Positions 1-5,842 of a stretch of DNA of 5,842 nucleotides are shown here, piece after piece. The first letter of the stretch is position 1, and each line of letters begins with the position of its first letter. The stretch lies in contig CALKYB010000194.1 of assembly GCA_938003565.1 (NCBI GenBank), positions 1-5,842 of the forward strand. Direction: 5' to 3'. A program made the position numbers and the translations under genes. The notes under the pieces are model-generated. The model saw only the letters and a list, made by a program, of their open reading frames with translations, was not told the DNA's origin and searched no databases. Source of the DNA: an uncultured bacterium (GTDB lineage: Bacteria > Bdellovibrionota_C > UBA2361 > SZUA-149 > CALKYB01).

Positions 1-1121
1 GAGGGTGATTCATTGAGAATTTGCTCCAAAGATTTAGCCGCCGCCTCCACAATAGGAGCAACCTCAGGGTTATTGAGTCTACTTTTAGTTTGACCTTGAA
101 ACTGAGCTTGGTAGCGATCTCCCGGCAACTTGACCGAAACAAAACAAACCAAACCCTCTCTCATATCCTCAGCACCAATCTTTACACCTTTTGTTTGAAC
201 ATCATGTACTAAAAAATAATTTCGAATTGCTCTAACAATTCCAGAGCGAGCCCCATTCTCGTGAGAGCCACCATCTTCAGTATAAATTCCGTTGACGTAA
301 GAGTAAAAATCCTCCCTAGGGTTCTCGGTCCAAGCCATAGCTATTGAAACTTCAAACTCTTCTTCCTTCTGAATAACCAAGGAGTCCGTCAAAGGTTTAA
401 CTTTTTTTCTCTCCAGCTCATCCTTCAAAAAAGCCACTAGACCATCTTCGAAATGGAAAATCTCTTTCTTCCCAGCTTTTTCGTCGAAATATGTCAACTT
501 TAAGCCTGGATTCAAATAGGCTTTCGTTTTGAGATTGTCTTTTATTCTCTTTGAGGAAAATTCAGTCTTTGGGAAAATCTGATCGTCTGGTCGAAAAAAA
601 ATAGTAGTACCAGTTTTTTTCCCCTTAGCCGCCTTAGATTTAAGCTTACTCGTCGGCTTTCCTCGGGAGAACGATTGGGTATGTTCCTTACCATCACGCA
701 AGACAGTAGCAACCATCTCTTCACTAAGTGCATTCACGACCGAACTACCAACCCCATGCAAGCCACCTGCTGTTTTATAGTTCTTCTCTGAGAACTTACC
801 TCCGGCATGTAAGGTAGTAAGTATTATCTCAAGGGCTGGTTTTTTAAACTTCGGGTGTTTATCAACTGGAATTCCTCGACCGTTGTCACGAACTGAGACA
901 CTTTCTCCATCCTTATGAAGAATTACTTCAATAGTATCAGCGTAGCCATTCATTGCTTCGTCAACGCTGTTATCTAAAATCTCAAAAACTAGTTGATGAA
1001 GCCCAGCTGGTGTATCCGTCCCAGCTATATACATACCAGGACGTTTTCGAACCGGCTCCAAGCCTTCAAGTACCTCAATATCCGTTGCAGAATATGATTT
1101 CTTCTTTTTAGCTGCGCCCAT
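1..1121 (-). CDS. parE: DNA topoisomerase IV subunit B (ParE), N-terminal 373 residues, truncated by window edge
   Basis: This is the ATPase subunit of a type IIA topoisomerase; ATP binding closes its dimer gate to drive strand passage by the partner A subunit. The frame starts at ATG 1121-1119 and stays open to the left edge. The GHKL ATPase domain spans about residues 35-230: the catalytic Glu is E47 and the Mg-binding Asn is N51 in FEILDNSVDEA, DNGRGIP starts at D79, and the ATP lid is GGLHGVG at 119-125. A transducer domain follows, with the QTK loop lysine near residue 346. The TOPRIM and C-terminal regions lie outside the window. Parts such as LHAGGKFSEKNY read like ParE or GyrB alike; I choose ParE because the adjacent A subunit is ParC-like and precedes it. 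The residual alternative is gyrB. The start is well fixed by a strong ribosome binding site. Confidence 0.9.
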   Translation of the reverse strand, partial: MGAAKKKKSYSATDIEVLEGLEPVRKRPGMYIAGTDTPAGLHQLVFEILDNSVDEAMNGYADTIEVILHKDGESVSVRDNGRGIPVDKHPKFKKPALEIILTTLHAGGKFSEKNYKTAGGLHGVGSSVVNALSEEMVATVLRDGKEHTQSFSRGKPTSKLKSKAAKGKKTGTTIFFRPDDQIFPKTEFSSKRIKDNLKTKAYLNPGLKLTYFDEKAGKKEIFHFEDGLVAFLKDELERKKVKPLTDSLVIQKEEEFEVSIAMAWTENPREDFYSYVNGIYTEDGGSHENGARSGIVRAIRNYFLVHDVQTKGVKIGAEDMREGLVCFVSVKLPGDRYQAQFQGQTKSRLNNPEVAPIVEAAAKSLEQILNESP

Positions 1122-1122
1122 A

Positions 1123-3360
1123 CTAAACCTCCACCACCAATCCAATCACGGGTAAACCTCTTTTAATAACTTTATTTCCACGCTTGGCGCGAACAGAATT
1201 TTTAAACTCCTTAACTTCGACAACTTTAGTTTTGTCATTACTAAGAAGCAATTCCAAGCTTTCGCTTTTCTTCACGCTCTTTACAACGGTAAGTGAATCG
1301 TCATCAGGCATTTTCTGTAAAATAACCCCTTTCCCGGCATTGGAAAGCAAAGGAACTTCCTCAGTCTTAAACGAAAAACCATATCCTTTCTGACTTACAA
1401 GAACTAGCAGTTTGGTATCTACCTCCTGAACACCAGCAAGCTCATCTCCGACTTTCAATTTCATCAAGCGTTTACCGGACCTATTAGTTTCAACTATCTG
1501 ACTAGCATTAACTCTAAATCCGAAACCACGCTGAGAAAACAATAGAAGTTCCTGCTCCGCAGGGACTCCTTCAGGAAGAAGCCGAACAGAAACTATCTTT
1601 TCACCGTCTTTAAATTTAAATAACTTTTGTATTGGATCTCCATAACCAGAAGTAGACGCTAAATCTAAGACCTTGGCGGTATAGAAGCTCCCCTGGTTTG
1701 AAAAAATCACGATGCTATCTTTGGTCGAAGCTTCTTTTACATCAAAAATTGAGTCACCATCTCGAACTCGCGTCGTTTCCGGATCATTAGTCGTTCTGAT
1801 CCTTTTCACCCAACCATCTTTAGTAACAACTACAAATACTTCTTCATGCTCAATATAGTCGTCAGCATCAAATTCTATCTCTTCATGGTCGTGCACCACT
1901 TTACTGCGCCTAACATCACCATAGGTGTCAGAGACCCTAGCCAATTCTGCTGAAATCTCCGATCGTAGTGCCTTGACGCTATTTAAAATCTTGTCAATCT
2001 GCTTAACACGCTTTTGCTTTTCAGAAAGTTCTGCATTCACCTCGTCAATATTAGTTCGAGAAAGTTGGTATATTCTCATATCAACTATGAAATACGCCTG
2101 GAGCTCACTTAACTTAAATTTCTTCTGAAGCTTCTCAGCAGAATCACTGCGGCCGGAGCACTTCTGAACTGTTTTAATTACTTCAATAATATCCGGAAAT
2201 ATTTTCACCAGGCCTTGAAGCAAATGAATTCGCTCTTCCAGCTTATTCTTTTCCCAGCTCAACTTTCGCTTCGTGACATCCTCTCGGAAGGAAACAAACT
2301 GCTCTAGTATCTCTCGCAAGGAAAGCCTAACTGGTTTACCTGAAAACGGATTTTCTGTAGGAATCAAAGCCGTCAGGTTGACATTAAAGTTTTGCTCGAG
2401 AGGCGTGTTTTTGTAAACATAGGCCATTATCTTGTCGACATCGGCATCCGCACTAGTTTCCAAAACTATGCGAATGATATCCGTTGATTCGTCTCGAATA
2501 TCAACCAGACTAGGTATTTTCTTTCCTATTATAAGATCCGCTATTTTCTCAACAAGGCTTGATTTATCAAGCGCATAAGGAATAGAGGTAATAATAATTA
2601 ACTCTTTTCCCCTTGAGCCCTCTTCTATCGTATAGTCACCTCGGGTTTTAATCGGTCCTCTACCAACACGATAAACCTCTTTCAATTCTGCCTTAGTAGC
2701 CAAAATAGAGCATCCAGTAGGGAAGTCTGGACCTTTAATCTGGTTTAAAAGTTTCGCGTCACTAACCTTTGGGTCTTCTAGAAGAAGTCTTAGAGCCTTA
2801 ACTACCTCTACTAAGTTATGAGGAGGAATTGCAGTTGCCATGCCTACAGCAATGCCAGTCGCACCATTTATCAAGAGCTGTGGAACCCGAGAGGGTAAGA
2901 CAACTGGTTCAAGTTGAGTTTGGTCAAAGTTATCCCGCTCCGCCACGGTATCCATGCCAATATCACCTACCACCTCCAAAGCAAGGGCCTTCAGCCTCGC
3001 TTCAGTATATCGGTAAGCAGCAGCAGAATCGCCGTCTAGGGATCCAAAATTGCCCTGGCCATCAACCAAAGGGTAGCGAAAGTTGAAATCTTGAGACATT
3101 CGCACCATAGCTTCATAACAAGCTGCGTCTCCGTGAGGATGATACCGAGCTAAAACCTCACCAACTACTGCGGCACTTTTTCGATGAGCTTTCTCAGGTA
3201 ACAAGCTCAAGTTCTTCAGCATGGCATAAAGAATTCGTCGTTGGACCGGCTTTAAGCCATCCCTAACATCCGGCAGCGCTCGACTATTGACTACACTTAA
3301 GGCGTAGGTCAAATAACGACTTTGCGACTCATCGATAAGTGAAACATCAACAATTGACAT
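1123..3360 (-). CDS. parC: DNA topoisomerase IV subunit A (ParC)
   Basis: This is the DNA-cleaving subunit, which with ParE forms the A2B2 enzyme that decatenates replicated chromosomes. At 745 residues it is close to E. coli ParC (752) and shorter than GyrA (875). The winged-helix region carries HPHGD at 74-78, the catalytic tyrosine is Y118 in RYTEARL with R117 before it, and the DNA-intercalating isoleucine is I170 in GATGIAVGM, 52 residues later as in GyrA (122 and 174). The tower and coiled-coil region covers roughly 200-480. A C-terminal beta-pinwheel from about 505 has repeated blades but no canonical QRRGGKG box; the nearest match is SNAGKGV at 673-679, which argues against gyrase. 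The quinolone-pocket serine position is A79 and the acidic position is E83. The start ATG at 3360 gives the expected N terminus (SQSRYLTYAL at 12-21), though the Shine-Dalgarno (AAAGA) is weak. Confidence 0.9.
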   Translation of the reverse strand: MSIVDVSLIDESQSRYLTYALSVVNSRALPDVRDGLKPVQRRILYAMLKNLSLLPEKAHRKSAAVVGEVLARYHPHGDAACYEAMVRMSQDFNFRYPLVDGQGNFGSLDGDSAAAYRYTEARLKALALEVVGDIGMDTVAERDNFDQTQLEPVVLPSRVPQLLINGATGIAVGMATAIPPHNLVEVVKALRLLLEDPKVSDAKLLNQIKGPDFPTGCSILATKAELKEVYRVGRGPIKTRGDYTIEEGSRGKELIIITSIPYALDKSSLVEKIADLIIGKKIPSLVDIRDESTDIIRIVLETSADADVDKIMAYVYKNTPLEQNFNVNLTALIPTENPFSGKPVRLSLREILEQFVSFREDVTKRKLSWEKNKLEERIHLLQGLVKIFPDIIEVIKTVQKCSGRSDSAEKLQKKFKLSELQAYFIVDMRIYQLSRTNIDEVNAELSEKQKRVKQIDKILNSVKALRSEISAELARVSDTYGDVRRSKVVHDHEEIEFDADDYIEHEEVFVVVTKDGWVKRIRTTNDPETTRVRDGDSIFDVKEASTKDSIVIFSNQGSFYTAKVLDLASTSGYGDPIQKLFKFKDGEKIVSVRLLPEGVPAEQELLLFSQRGFGFRVNASQIVETNRSGKRLMKLKVGDELAGVQEVDTKLLVLVSQKGYGFSFKTEEVPLLSNAGKGVILQKMPDDDSLTVVKSVKKSESLELLLSNDKTKVVEVKEFKNSVRAKRGNKVIKRGLPVIGLVVEV
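1127..1132 (-). promoter_or_regulatory. parE ribosome binding site inside parC
   Basis: GGAGGT on the minus strand, with its GGAGG core six bases from the parE ATG, is an almost ideal Shine-Dalgarno sequence. It overlaps the final Glu and Val codons of parC, and the parC TAG and parE ATG are separated by a single T. This layout implies translational coupling of the two subunits and fixes the parE start. Confidence 0.85.
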
Positions 3361-3382
3361 ACTGAAATCTTTAAATAGCTAC

Positions 3383-3388
3383 ATTATA
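3383..3388 (-). promoter_or_regulatory. candidate -10 box for parC
   Basis: A perfect TATAAT hexamer reads on the minus strand. Transcription from it would begin about 15 bases before the parC start. No good -35 hexamer lies 16-18 bases upstream (GGATTT at 17), and there is no extended TGn element, so it may need an activator. AT-rich DNA gives such hexamers by chance, so this is a suggestion only. Confidence 0.35.
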
Positions 3389-3492
3389 CAAACTGGCATC
3401 TCAGAAAATCCCGAGGGACTACATGCTCAATTCTGCGGTTCACCACTGTAAAGTATGGACCTACTCCAAGCAAGGGAAATGATTCAGGCCAT

Positions 3493-3549
3493 TATACCCC
3501 GCCCACTATAAACTTCGGCATTTATAATTAATCTTCACCCCGGGGTATA
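3493..3549. repeat. 8-bp inverted repeat TATACCCC / GGGGTATA
   Basis: The arms lie at 3493-3500 and 3542-3549 and match perfectly, 41 bases apart. The left arm overlaps a minus-strand TATAAT (3491-3496) and the right arm overlaps the ACCCCGGGGT palindrome. Possible readings are two copies of one operator in opposite orientation, or a long-range pairing that competes with the local hairpins. Confidence 0.4.
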
Positions 3550-3584
3550 GCAGTGCGCTAGCACTGCCAGTAAATTATATACTG
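3537..3584. repeat. three back-to-back palindromes in the parC upstream region
   Basis: Three perfect dyads follow each other. ACCCCGGGGT is at 3537-3546. GCAGTGC and GCACTGC form a 7-bp stem with a GCTA loop at 3550-3567. CAGTA and TACTG at 3568-3572 and 3580-3584 flank a 7-base spacer that contains a minus-strand TATAAT. No T-run follows on either strand, so these are not ordinary terminators. Protein-binding operators or the stems of a structured leader RNA are the likelier readings. Confidence 0.55.
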
Positions 3585-3683
3585 AACCCTATCTATGACT
3601 ACAAGACCGCGAGCCGTATATAAACGTAAACTAAATATCTATATTTTCCTAGTCCTAGAATGGGTCATATTGCTAAAGAAACA

Positions 3684-4256
3684 CTACTTACTAGGAGCCA
3701 CAACAGAGTCCAAATAGATAAGATGAGAATCTGCCACGAAAAACGCTTCAAGGCCCAACTGGGAAAAATACTCATCTAGCACCTCACATAACAACTGAGT
3801 CAGCTCGCTGGGACTCTCAAGTTTGACGCCAGAAATTGACTGAAGAGTCTTTGGCTCAATTACCTTCTCTCCTCCCTGAAAATAGAAACGAACTTTTCCA
3901 TCGTTCGAAACTACCTTCTTAACCCCTTCAATTTTTTTATCAATCTTATCCGAGACTCCTAGGTAATAACCAACTACTTCTAAAATATGCCTTTCGTTCA
4001 GCGCCAACTCAATAGCATCGATATCCCCCTCAGAAATGTGGAGACTCCTAAACTTAAAAAGATTAGACAACAAGTCGTTAATTTCTAACAATTGTGAAAC
4101 TGAGTTTCTAGCGTCTAGCAAATCTTCTTTCTTTAATCTTTCTCCAGAGACCAAGTCTTCAACAGCTGCAAACAAGACTGAAAGAGGAGACCTAAGTCTG
4201 TGTTGAAGAAGCAATGCTAGCTCTATAATCGAATTAGATTCGCTAGGTTTAGACAT
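3684..4256 (-). CDS. HisKA-like protein without a recognisable kinase ATP site; possible phosphotransferase
   Basis: This 190-residue soluble protein starts with what looks like the dimerisation and phospho-acceptor hairpin of histidine kinases. Helix 1 spans about 8-37 and contains HRLRSPL, with the candidate acceptor H19; helix 2 spans about 43-70. The segment at 87-104 can be laid on a kinase N-box, but glycines (G96, G100) replace the asparagines. No DxGxG or GxGxG box is visible, and a GG at about the G1 position is the only echo. The size and this layout recall Spo0B and ChpT, phosphotransferases with a vestigial ATPase domain; I see no sequence match to either. The residue after H19 is Arg rather than the usual Glu or Asp, so phosphotransfer is not assured. 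AGGA five bases before the ATG supports the start. The gene lies 69 bp downstream of the J-domain gene and may be cotranscribed with it. A regulator that only dimerises with kinases is the alternative. Confidence 0.7.
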   Translation of the reverse strand: MSKPSESNSIIELALLLQHRLRSPLSVLFAAVEDLVSGERLKKEDLLDARNSVSQLLEINDLLSNLFKFRSLHISEGDIDAIELALNERHILEVVGYYLGVSDKIDKKIEGVKKVVSNDGKVRFYFQGGEKVIEPKTLQSISGVKLESPSELTQLLCEVLDEYFSQLGLEAFFVADSHLIYLDSVVAPSK

Positions 4257-4290
4257 AAATTTCCTAAAACTCCCTTAGATTCTGGGCCCA

Positions 4291-4319
4291 ATAATATAGG
4301 GCTCAAACTAAAGTCTTAA
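4291..4319 (-). promoter_or_regulatory. possible internal promoter before the HisKA-like gene
   Basis: On the minus strand TTAAGA (4314-4319) and TATTAT (4291-4296) are separated by 17 bases. They match the sigma-70 consensus at four and five of six positions. The site falls in the short gap between the two upstream genes and would start a transcript about 30 bases before the HisKA-like ATG. In DNA this AT-rich the match is only suggestive. Confidence 0.3.
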
Positions 4320-4325
4320 AATTTT

Positions 4326-5690
4326 TTAGTACAAAAGCTCCTTTAAACGCTTATGGCGCTGGTAAAGTCGCTCAAACTCTTCTGAATCTCCAGTAGAACT
4401 ATTGTCAGGATGAAATTTTTTAGCTTTCGCCCGATATACAGAATGTAGTGTCTCTTGATCCACATTCCTCTCAACCCCAAAGTACTTCAACAGCTGACAT
4501 ATCTCCTCCCCGTCATTCTTAGTTCTTGAGCTAAATGAAAAACTACTGTCACCAAAAATAAATCTTTTTCCAAGTAAAGCTAACACTGAACCAAGTATGA
4601 GAAAAAAGACTAGAACTTTAGAGTAATCTTTTTTCTGCTTCTGGCTCCCTACTACTAAATCTTTTATTACAAAATCTTTTTCAGAAAAAAACTGTAGCAT
4701 CTTCCAAACTAATCTTTCCTCTTTAAGCATCATAGTCTGGATGGAACTCGACTCTATTCTCATGATGCTAGTTTCTATTGCACGATGCAAAGCTGGAGTC
4801 CTGCTCTCCCGATAATTAAGTCGAGAAAACAGACGTAATCGATCGAAATCTGCCAGTTGGGGCGCCCGTCCTAAAAATAACTCCGTTTGAAGCTCCTCTA
4901 AAAATTTAGTACTTGCATCAACAACTGGGAAAAAATAGCTAACGTTACACTCTTCGGCCCAAACATCACTCTGACAAGCTTGCAGAAATTTTGCAGCTTT
5001 TCCAACACTGGCTTTCAACTCAGGACATTGATCGCTCATCCAGAGCAACACCCCGCTCAACTCCTTCTCAACAAGCTTAGCCCTTCTCTCAAGACTGTTA
5101 CCAACCACATTGACAAGATCTGTTTCCTTCGCCCCACAAGCAATGGCTAGGCGGATTGGAAAACTATCAACCTCCCACCCACTAGCTATAAGCTTCCACA
5201 ATTCTTTAGTCGCCGTATATTCATTTCCAGATCGTACAAACTTCAGCAAAGCCAGCTTGCTAGAATCTGGCAATTTCGTGATGCCATCGGCAATCGCTTT
5301 CCTTCCTTGATCATTTGAGAACAATGCCTCAACCACATATTCCAAAGAAATAGTTGAACCAGAGCTCCCTGCTTCAAGAAAGCTAATCAACTCCGAGGTA
5401 TTTGGATATTCTCTTGTCGAACGCGCCGATTCAGGTAAAATACTGAAGAGCTCTCCGCAGGCGATAAGTTCTTTGTCGAGGCGACACACTTCTTCACTAA
5501 CTCTCTCACAACCATCACACTTAAAAGCCAAGCCATCAATATCAAAGCGAGAAAGAATATCTCCTTGCTGGGATGAAACTAGGGTGGGATAGATACAAAC
5601 AAATGCGAGTGCTACCCATAAACACAAACAGACGCTTCTGCTCAGACAAACTATGCACTCAATAGTTTTTTGAAAAATGGTATCACACAT
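4326..5690 (-). CDS. membrane protein with exported helical domain and C-terminal cytoplasmic J domain
   Basis: I do not recognise this 454-residue protein as a named gene. Residues 13-38 are hydrophobic and resemble a signal peptide or anchor, with a possible cleavage after VSS (38-40). Residues about 41-355 look mostly helical and match no family known to me; they begin with four cysteines, C58 and C61 as CxxC, then C69 and C78. A transmembrane helix follows at about 359-374, then a short linker and a J domain at 395-454. The J domain has the HPD triad (427-429) preceded by a basic helix (YRAKAKKF) and ends with helix III at the C terminus. J domains stimulate the ATPase of DnaK-type Hsp70, so this end should be cytosolic and the middle exported. 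Lysines just before the helix (350-358) fit the positive-inside rule poorly. The start lacks a clear Shine-Dalgarno; a later start nearer residue 16 would give a more typical signal peptide. Confidence 0.8.
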   Translation of the reverse strand: MCDTIFQKTIECIVCLSRSVCLCLWVALAFVCIYPTLVSSQQGDILSRFDIDGLAFKCDGCERVSEEVCRLDKELIACGELFSILPESARSTREYPNTSELISFLEAGSSGSTISLEYVVEALFSNDQGRKAIADGITKLPDSSKLALLKFVRSGNEYTATKELWKLIASGWEVDSFPIRLAIACGAKETDLVNVVGNSLERRAKLVEKELSGVLLWMSDQCPELKASVGKAAKFLQACQSDVWAEECNVSYFFPVVDASTKFLEELQTELFLGRAPQLADFDRLRLFSRLNYRESRTPALHRAIETSIMRIESSSIQTMMLKEERLVWKMLQFFSEKDFVIKDLVVGSQKQKKDYSKVLVFFLILGSVLALLGKRFIFGDSSFSFSSRTKNDGEEICQLLKYFGVERNVDQETLHSVYRAKAKKFHPDNSSTGDSEEFERLYQRHKRLKELLY

Positions 5691-5842
5691 AAAGGTTCAT
5701 AATTCTGCTTCTATGGTAGAACTTAATAATAGTAGAATCGGTAACACGATAAAAATATGAAACCAAAGTCAATTGCGCGTGCTAACTTAAAGTAAAAAAC
5801 ACATTCTACTCTAGGCCTATCTTCTAGGCTCAGTTCCCAACA
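5691..5842. other. intergenic leader at the right edge
   Basis: These 152 bases hold no gene of useful length. On the minus strand there is a weak promoter candidate, a five-codon frame MNLYV that overlaps the J-domain start, and near the edge a 5-bp stem (GCCTA/TAGGC, 5815-5829) followed 16 bases later by six Ts. The last is too loosely arranged to be called a terminator. Confidence 0.5.
5746..5772 (-). promoter_or_regulatory. weak promoter candidate upstream of the J-domain gene
   Basis: TTGACT (5767-5772) is a good -35 box on the minus strand, but the best partner, TATCGT (5746-5751), is only 15 bases away and has four of six matches. A start here would leave a leader of about 50 bases. 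Other -10-like hexamers (TACTAT, TATTAT) lie further down without a good -35. Confidence 0.25.

Larger units (their letters stand above)
3361..3683. other. 323-bp intergenic region upstream of parC
   Basis: No convincing gene was found here on either strand. The region separates the 190-residue ORF from parC. It holds three minus-strand TATAAT hexamers (3383-3388, 3491-3496, 3574-3579), a cluster of palindromes (3537-3584) and an inverted repeat TATACCCC/GGGGTATA (3493-3500 and 3542-3549). No tRNA-like fold and no stem followed by a T-run were seen. Its length and content suggest that parC-parE is transcribed separately from the upstream pair, with regulation or an untranslated RNA encoded here. 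Confidence 0.6.

Noticed and set aside
542..733. 63-codon minus-strand frame within parE
   Set aside because: It is an out-of-frame shadow of the ParE ATPase domain, whose motifs read clearly in the other frame.
2829..3086. 85-codon plus-strand open frame opposite parC, and similar frames at 21-212, 1184-1393, 1925-2128 and 5110-5310
   Set aside because: They lie antisense to well-supported genes, their proteins look like no known family, and no promoter or ribosome binding site supports them.
1123..3360. Assignment of the A subunit as GyrA
   Set aside because: The protein is about 130 residues shorter than E. coli GyrA and lacks a canonical GyrA box; the gene order with the B subunit also differs from the usual gyrB-gyrA order.
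3430..3460. tRNA-like T-arm (GGTTCACCAC)
   Set aside because: The flanking bases do not pair as a T stem and no acceptor or anticodon arm could be built around it on either strand.
3550..3567. Rho-independent terminator at the GCAGTGC/GCACTGC stem
   Set aside because: Neither strand has a run of Ts after the stem, so it is reported as a dyad instead.
4284..4304. GCCC/GGGC hairpin between the two upstream genes as a terminator
   Set aside because: The stem is four base pairs with a nine-base loop and no T-run follows.
5794..5829. Terminator of a gene beyond the right edge
   Set aside because: The stem is only 5 bp and the six Ts begin 16 bases after it, which is too far.

Overview
All recognisable genes in this AT-rich window lie on the minus strand. 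In transcription order, from high to low coordinates, they are: a predicted membrane protein with a cytoplasmic J domain (4326-5690), a 190-residue protein resembling the phospho-accepting half of a histidine kinase (3684-4256), the complete A subunit of a type IIA topoisomerase (1123-3360) and the start of its B subunit (1-1121, running off the left edge).

The right-hand part is 5691-5842, a gene-free leader with a weak promoter candidate, followed by the J-domain protein. A 69-bp gap with a possible internal promoter then leads to the HisKA-like protein. Neither protein matches a named gene that I recognise. The first appears to span the membrane and could recruit a cytosolic Hsp70. The second keeps an H-box but has lost the visible nucleotide-binding motifs of a kinase.

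The middle, 3361-3683, is 323 bp without a convincing gene. It holds three perfect TATAAT hexamers on the minus strand and a compact run of palindromes, so it is probably the control region of the topoisomerase operon.

The left part is parC-parE. The two reading frames are one base apart and the parE ribosome binding site sits inside the last codons of parC, so the two subunits are almost certainly cotranslated. ParC (745 residues) has all the catalytic landmarks but lacks a canonical GyrA box, which favours topoisomerase IV over gyrase. Topoisomerase IV decatenates daughter chromosomes.

The organism is a bacterium, probably Gram-negative because one protein seems to have an exported domain. 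The style of the ParC C-terminal domain recalls the former Deltaproteobacteria (Myxococcota, Bdellovibrionota and relatives). That placement is an impression from memory and has not been tested by a search. No mobile element, CRISPR array, tRNA or rRNA is visible.
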